Below the pieces are notes generated by a model that saw only the letters and a list, made by a program, of their open reading frames with translations, was not told where the DNA came from and made no database searches. A DNA stretch of 64,000 nucleotides from Hymenobacter lapidarius (GTDB lineage: Bacteria > Bacteroidota > Bacteroidia > Cytophagales > Hymenobacteraceae): the NCBI RefSeq assembly GCF_001816145.1, contig NZ_MDZB01000074.1, positions 1 to 64,000 on the forward strand, written 5' to 3'. The translations under genes and the position numbers were made by a program. The first letter of the stretch is position 1; each line of letters starts with the position of its first letter. Shown piece by piece: positions 63,365-64,000 of the stretch.

Positions 63365-64000
63365 ATGTCGCCAACACTTAACTCCCCCCCGCTGCCATCT
63401 TCCTCCCCGGCCGAAAAGTTGAGCTTAGCCGTTGTGGCGTCGGGCCTGTTGGCCCTAGTGCTCGCCCTGGCCGACGGCGACCCTGGCCGCCAACACACGT
63501 GGTTTTACGCGGCGCTGGCCCTGGTCAGCGGCGGCACGCTGGCCTGGAGCTGGGTGAAATACGGCGGCCACCGGCCGGGGTACAGCAGAACAACCTGTGG
63601 CTGCGCGCCAGCACCGGTCGCGGCGCGGTGGCGTGGGTAACGGGCCTGGTGCTTACCGGTTTTTACGTGGTGCTGTACTGGTACAGCGGCAACGACGGCC
63701 AGGGTAATTTCGGGCCGCTCAACAACCTCGTGCACGCCCTGGACGGTTTCAGCCAGTGGCTGCGCGCCCGGCCCGCCGACCAGTGGTTTCTCTACGGCAC
63801 CTTCTACACGCTGGCCATCCTGCTCATGGGCGGCCGCGCCGTCTGGAAGTACCGCCATTCCCGCTACCAGGTGATTCGCACGGCGTCGGTGATGTTTTTT
63901 CAGCTGGGGTTTGCCTACATCATTCCGGGCCTGCTGCAGTTTTTCCAGCAACCGGAGTTTTACTTCTCATATTTCTGGCCGCTGAAGCAGGATTATCTGT
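63365..64000 (+). pseudogene. 4Fe-4S-type membrane protein, N-terminal part (frameshifted, truncated by window end)
   Basis: The first frame (AEKLSLAVVASGLLALVLAL..., FYAALALVSGGTLAWSWVKY) stops at 63640. The offset frame continues from QQNNLWLRASTGRGAVAWVT through WVTGLVLTGFYVVLYWYSGN, QVIRTASVMFFQLGFAYIIP and YFWPLKQDYL to the window edge. One missing G at the G run 63577-63580 restores continuity. Several transmembrane helices and the WPLKQDYL motif resemble NapH/ferredoxin-type membrane electron carriers whose Cys motifs come later, beyond the window. The family assignment is from memory of such proteins. Confidence 0.6.

Overview
The window reads as chromosomal DNA of a GC-rich, aerobic member of the Bacteroidota, most like Hymenobacter or a close relative (inference). 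The evidence is: proteins with a gliding-motility-type C-terminal domain and a type IX secretion (T9SS) sorting domain; many DUF families typical of this phylum; -7 elements of the TAnnTTTG / TACTTTCG type instead of E. coli-like promoters; almost no Shine-Dalgarno sequences; a cytochrome oxidase subunit III; and many short interspersed palindromes. It is a housekeeping and cell-envelope region. There is no prophage, CRISPR array, tRNA or rRNA.

Layout. 1-170: the end of an IS982-like insertion sequence, cut by the window edge. 0.4-7.1 kb: aldo/keto reductase, OmpA-like protein, RluE-type pseudouridine synthase, a 44-codon microprotein, FKBP isomerase, a membrane protein and the Kup potassium transporter. 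7.3-12.1 kb: M61 peptidase, NlpC/P60 hydrolase, a 200-bp foldback repeat beside an enigmatic minus-strand promoter/short-ORF locus, a DUF2147 protein and a broken gene. 12.1-16.7 kb: M1 aminopeptidase with T9SS tail and a 756-residue secreted protein, divergently oriented. 16.8-22.7 kb: cytochrome oxidase subunit III, two unknowns, an M23 lipoprotein, HMG-CoA lyase and a LutA-like protein. 22.9-30.1 kb: O-antigen-ligase-like protein, dapA, polysaccharide deacetylase, ligA, DUF4920 and a lipoprotein. 30.3-38.5 kb: S8 protease translationally coupled to a beta-barrel protein, M28 peptidase, histidine phosphatase, surE, DoxX and M14 carboxypeptidase. 38.6-43 kb: a VWA/MoxR-type pair, DUF427 and acyl-ACP desaturase. 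43.1-48.4 kb: a surface-polysaccharide operon (FemAB-like transferase, flippase, glycosyltransferase, membrane protein). 48.6-58.9 kb: CorA, NadR, a 923-residue DUF3352/propeller-like protein, a beta-barrel protein, an amino-acid permease, an anchored regulatory-domain protein, a disordered protein and DUF547. 59.5-64 kb: FAD oxidoreductase, gamma-glutamyltransferase-like protein, a small His-tailed membrane protein and the start of a membrane protein resembling 4Fe-4S electron carriers.

How it fits together: much of the content acts at or beyond the inner membrane. There are six secreted or periplasmic peptidases (M61, M1, M23, S8, M28, M14), wall hydrolases, a surface-glycan operon and several beta-barrel proteins, alongside ion transporters (Kup, CorA). 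Convergent gene pairs are usually separated by strong bidirectional terminators. Seven apparent single-base indels break six genes, mostly at short homopolymers, so the assembly may carry residual indel errors and the broken genes may be intact in the organism.
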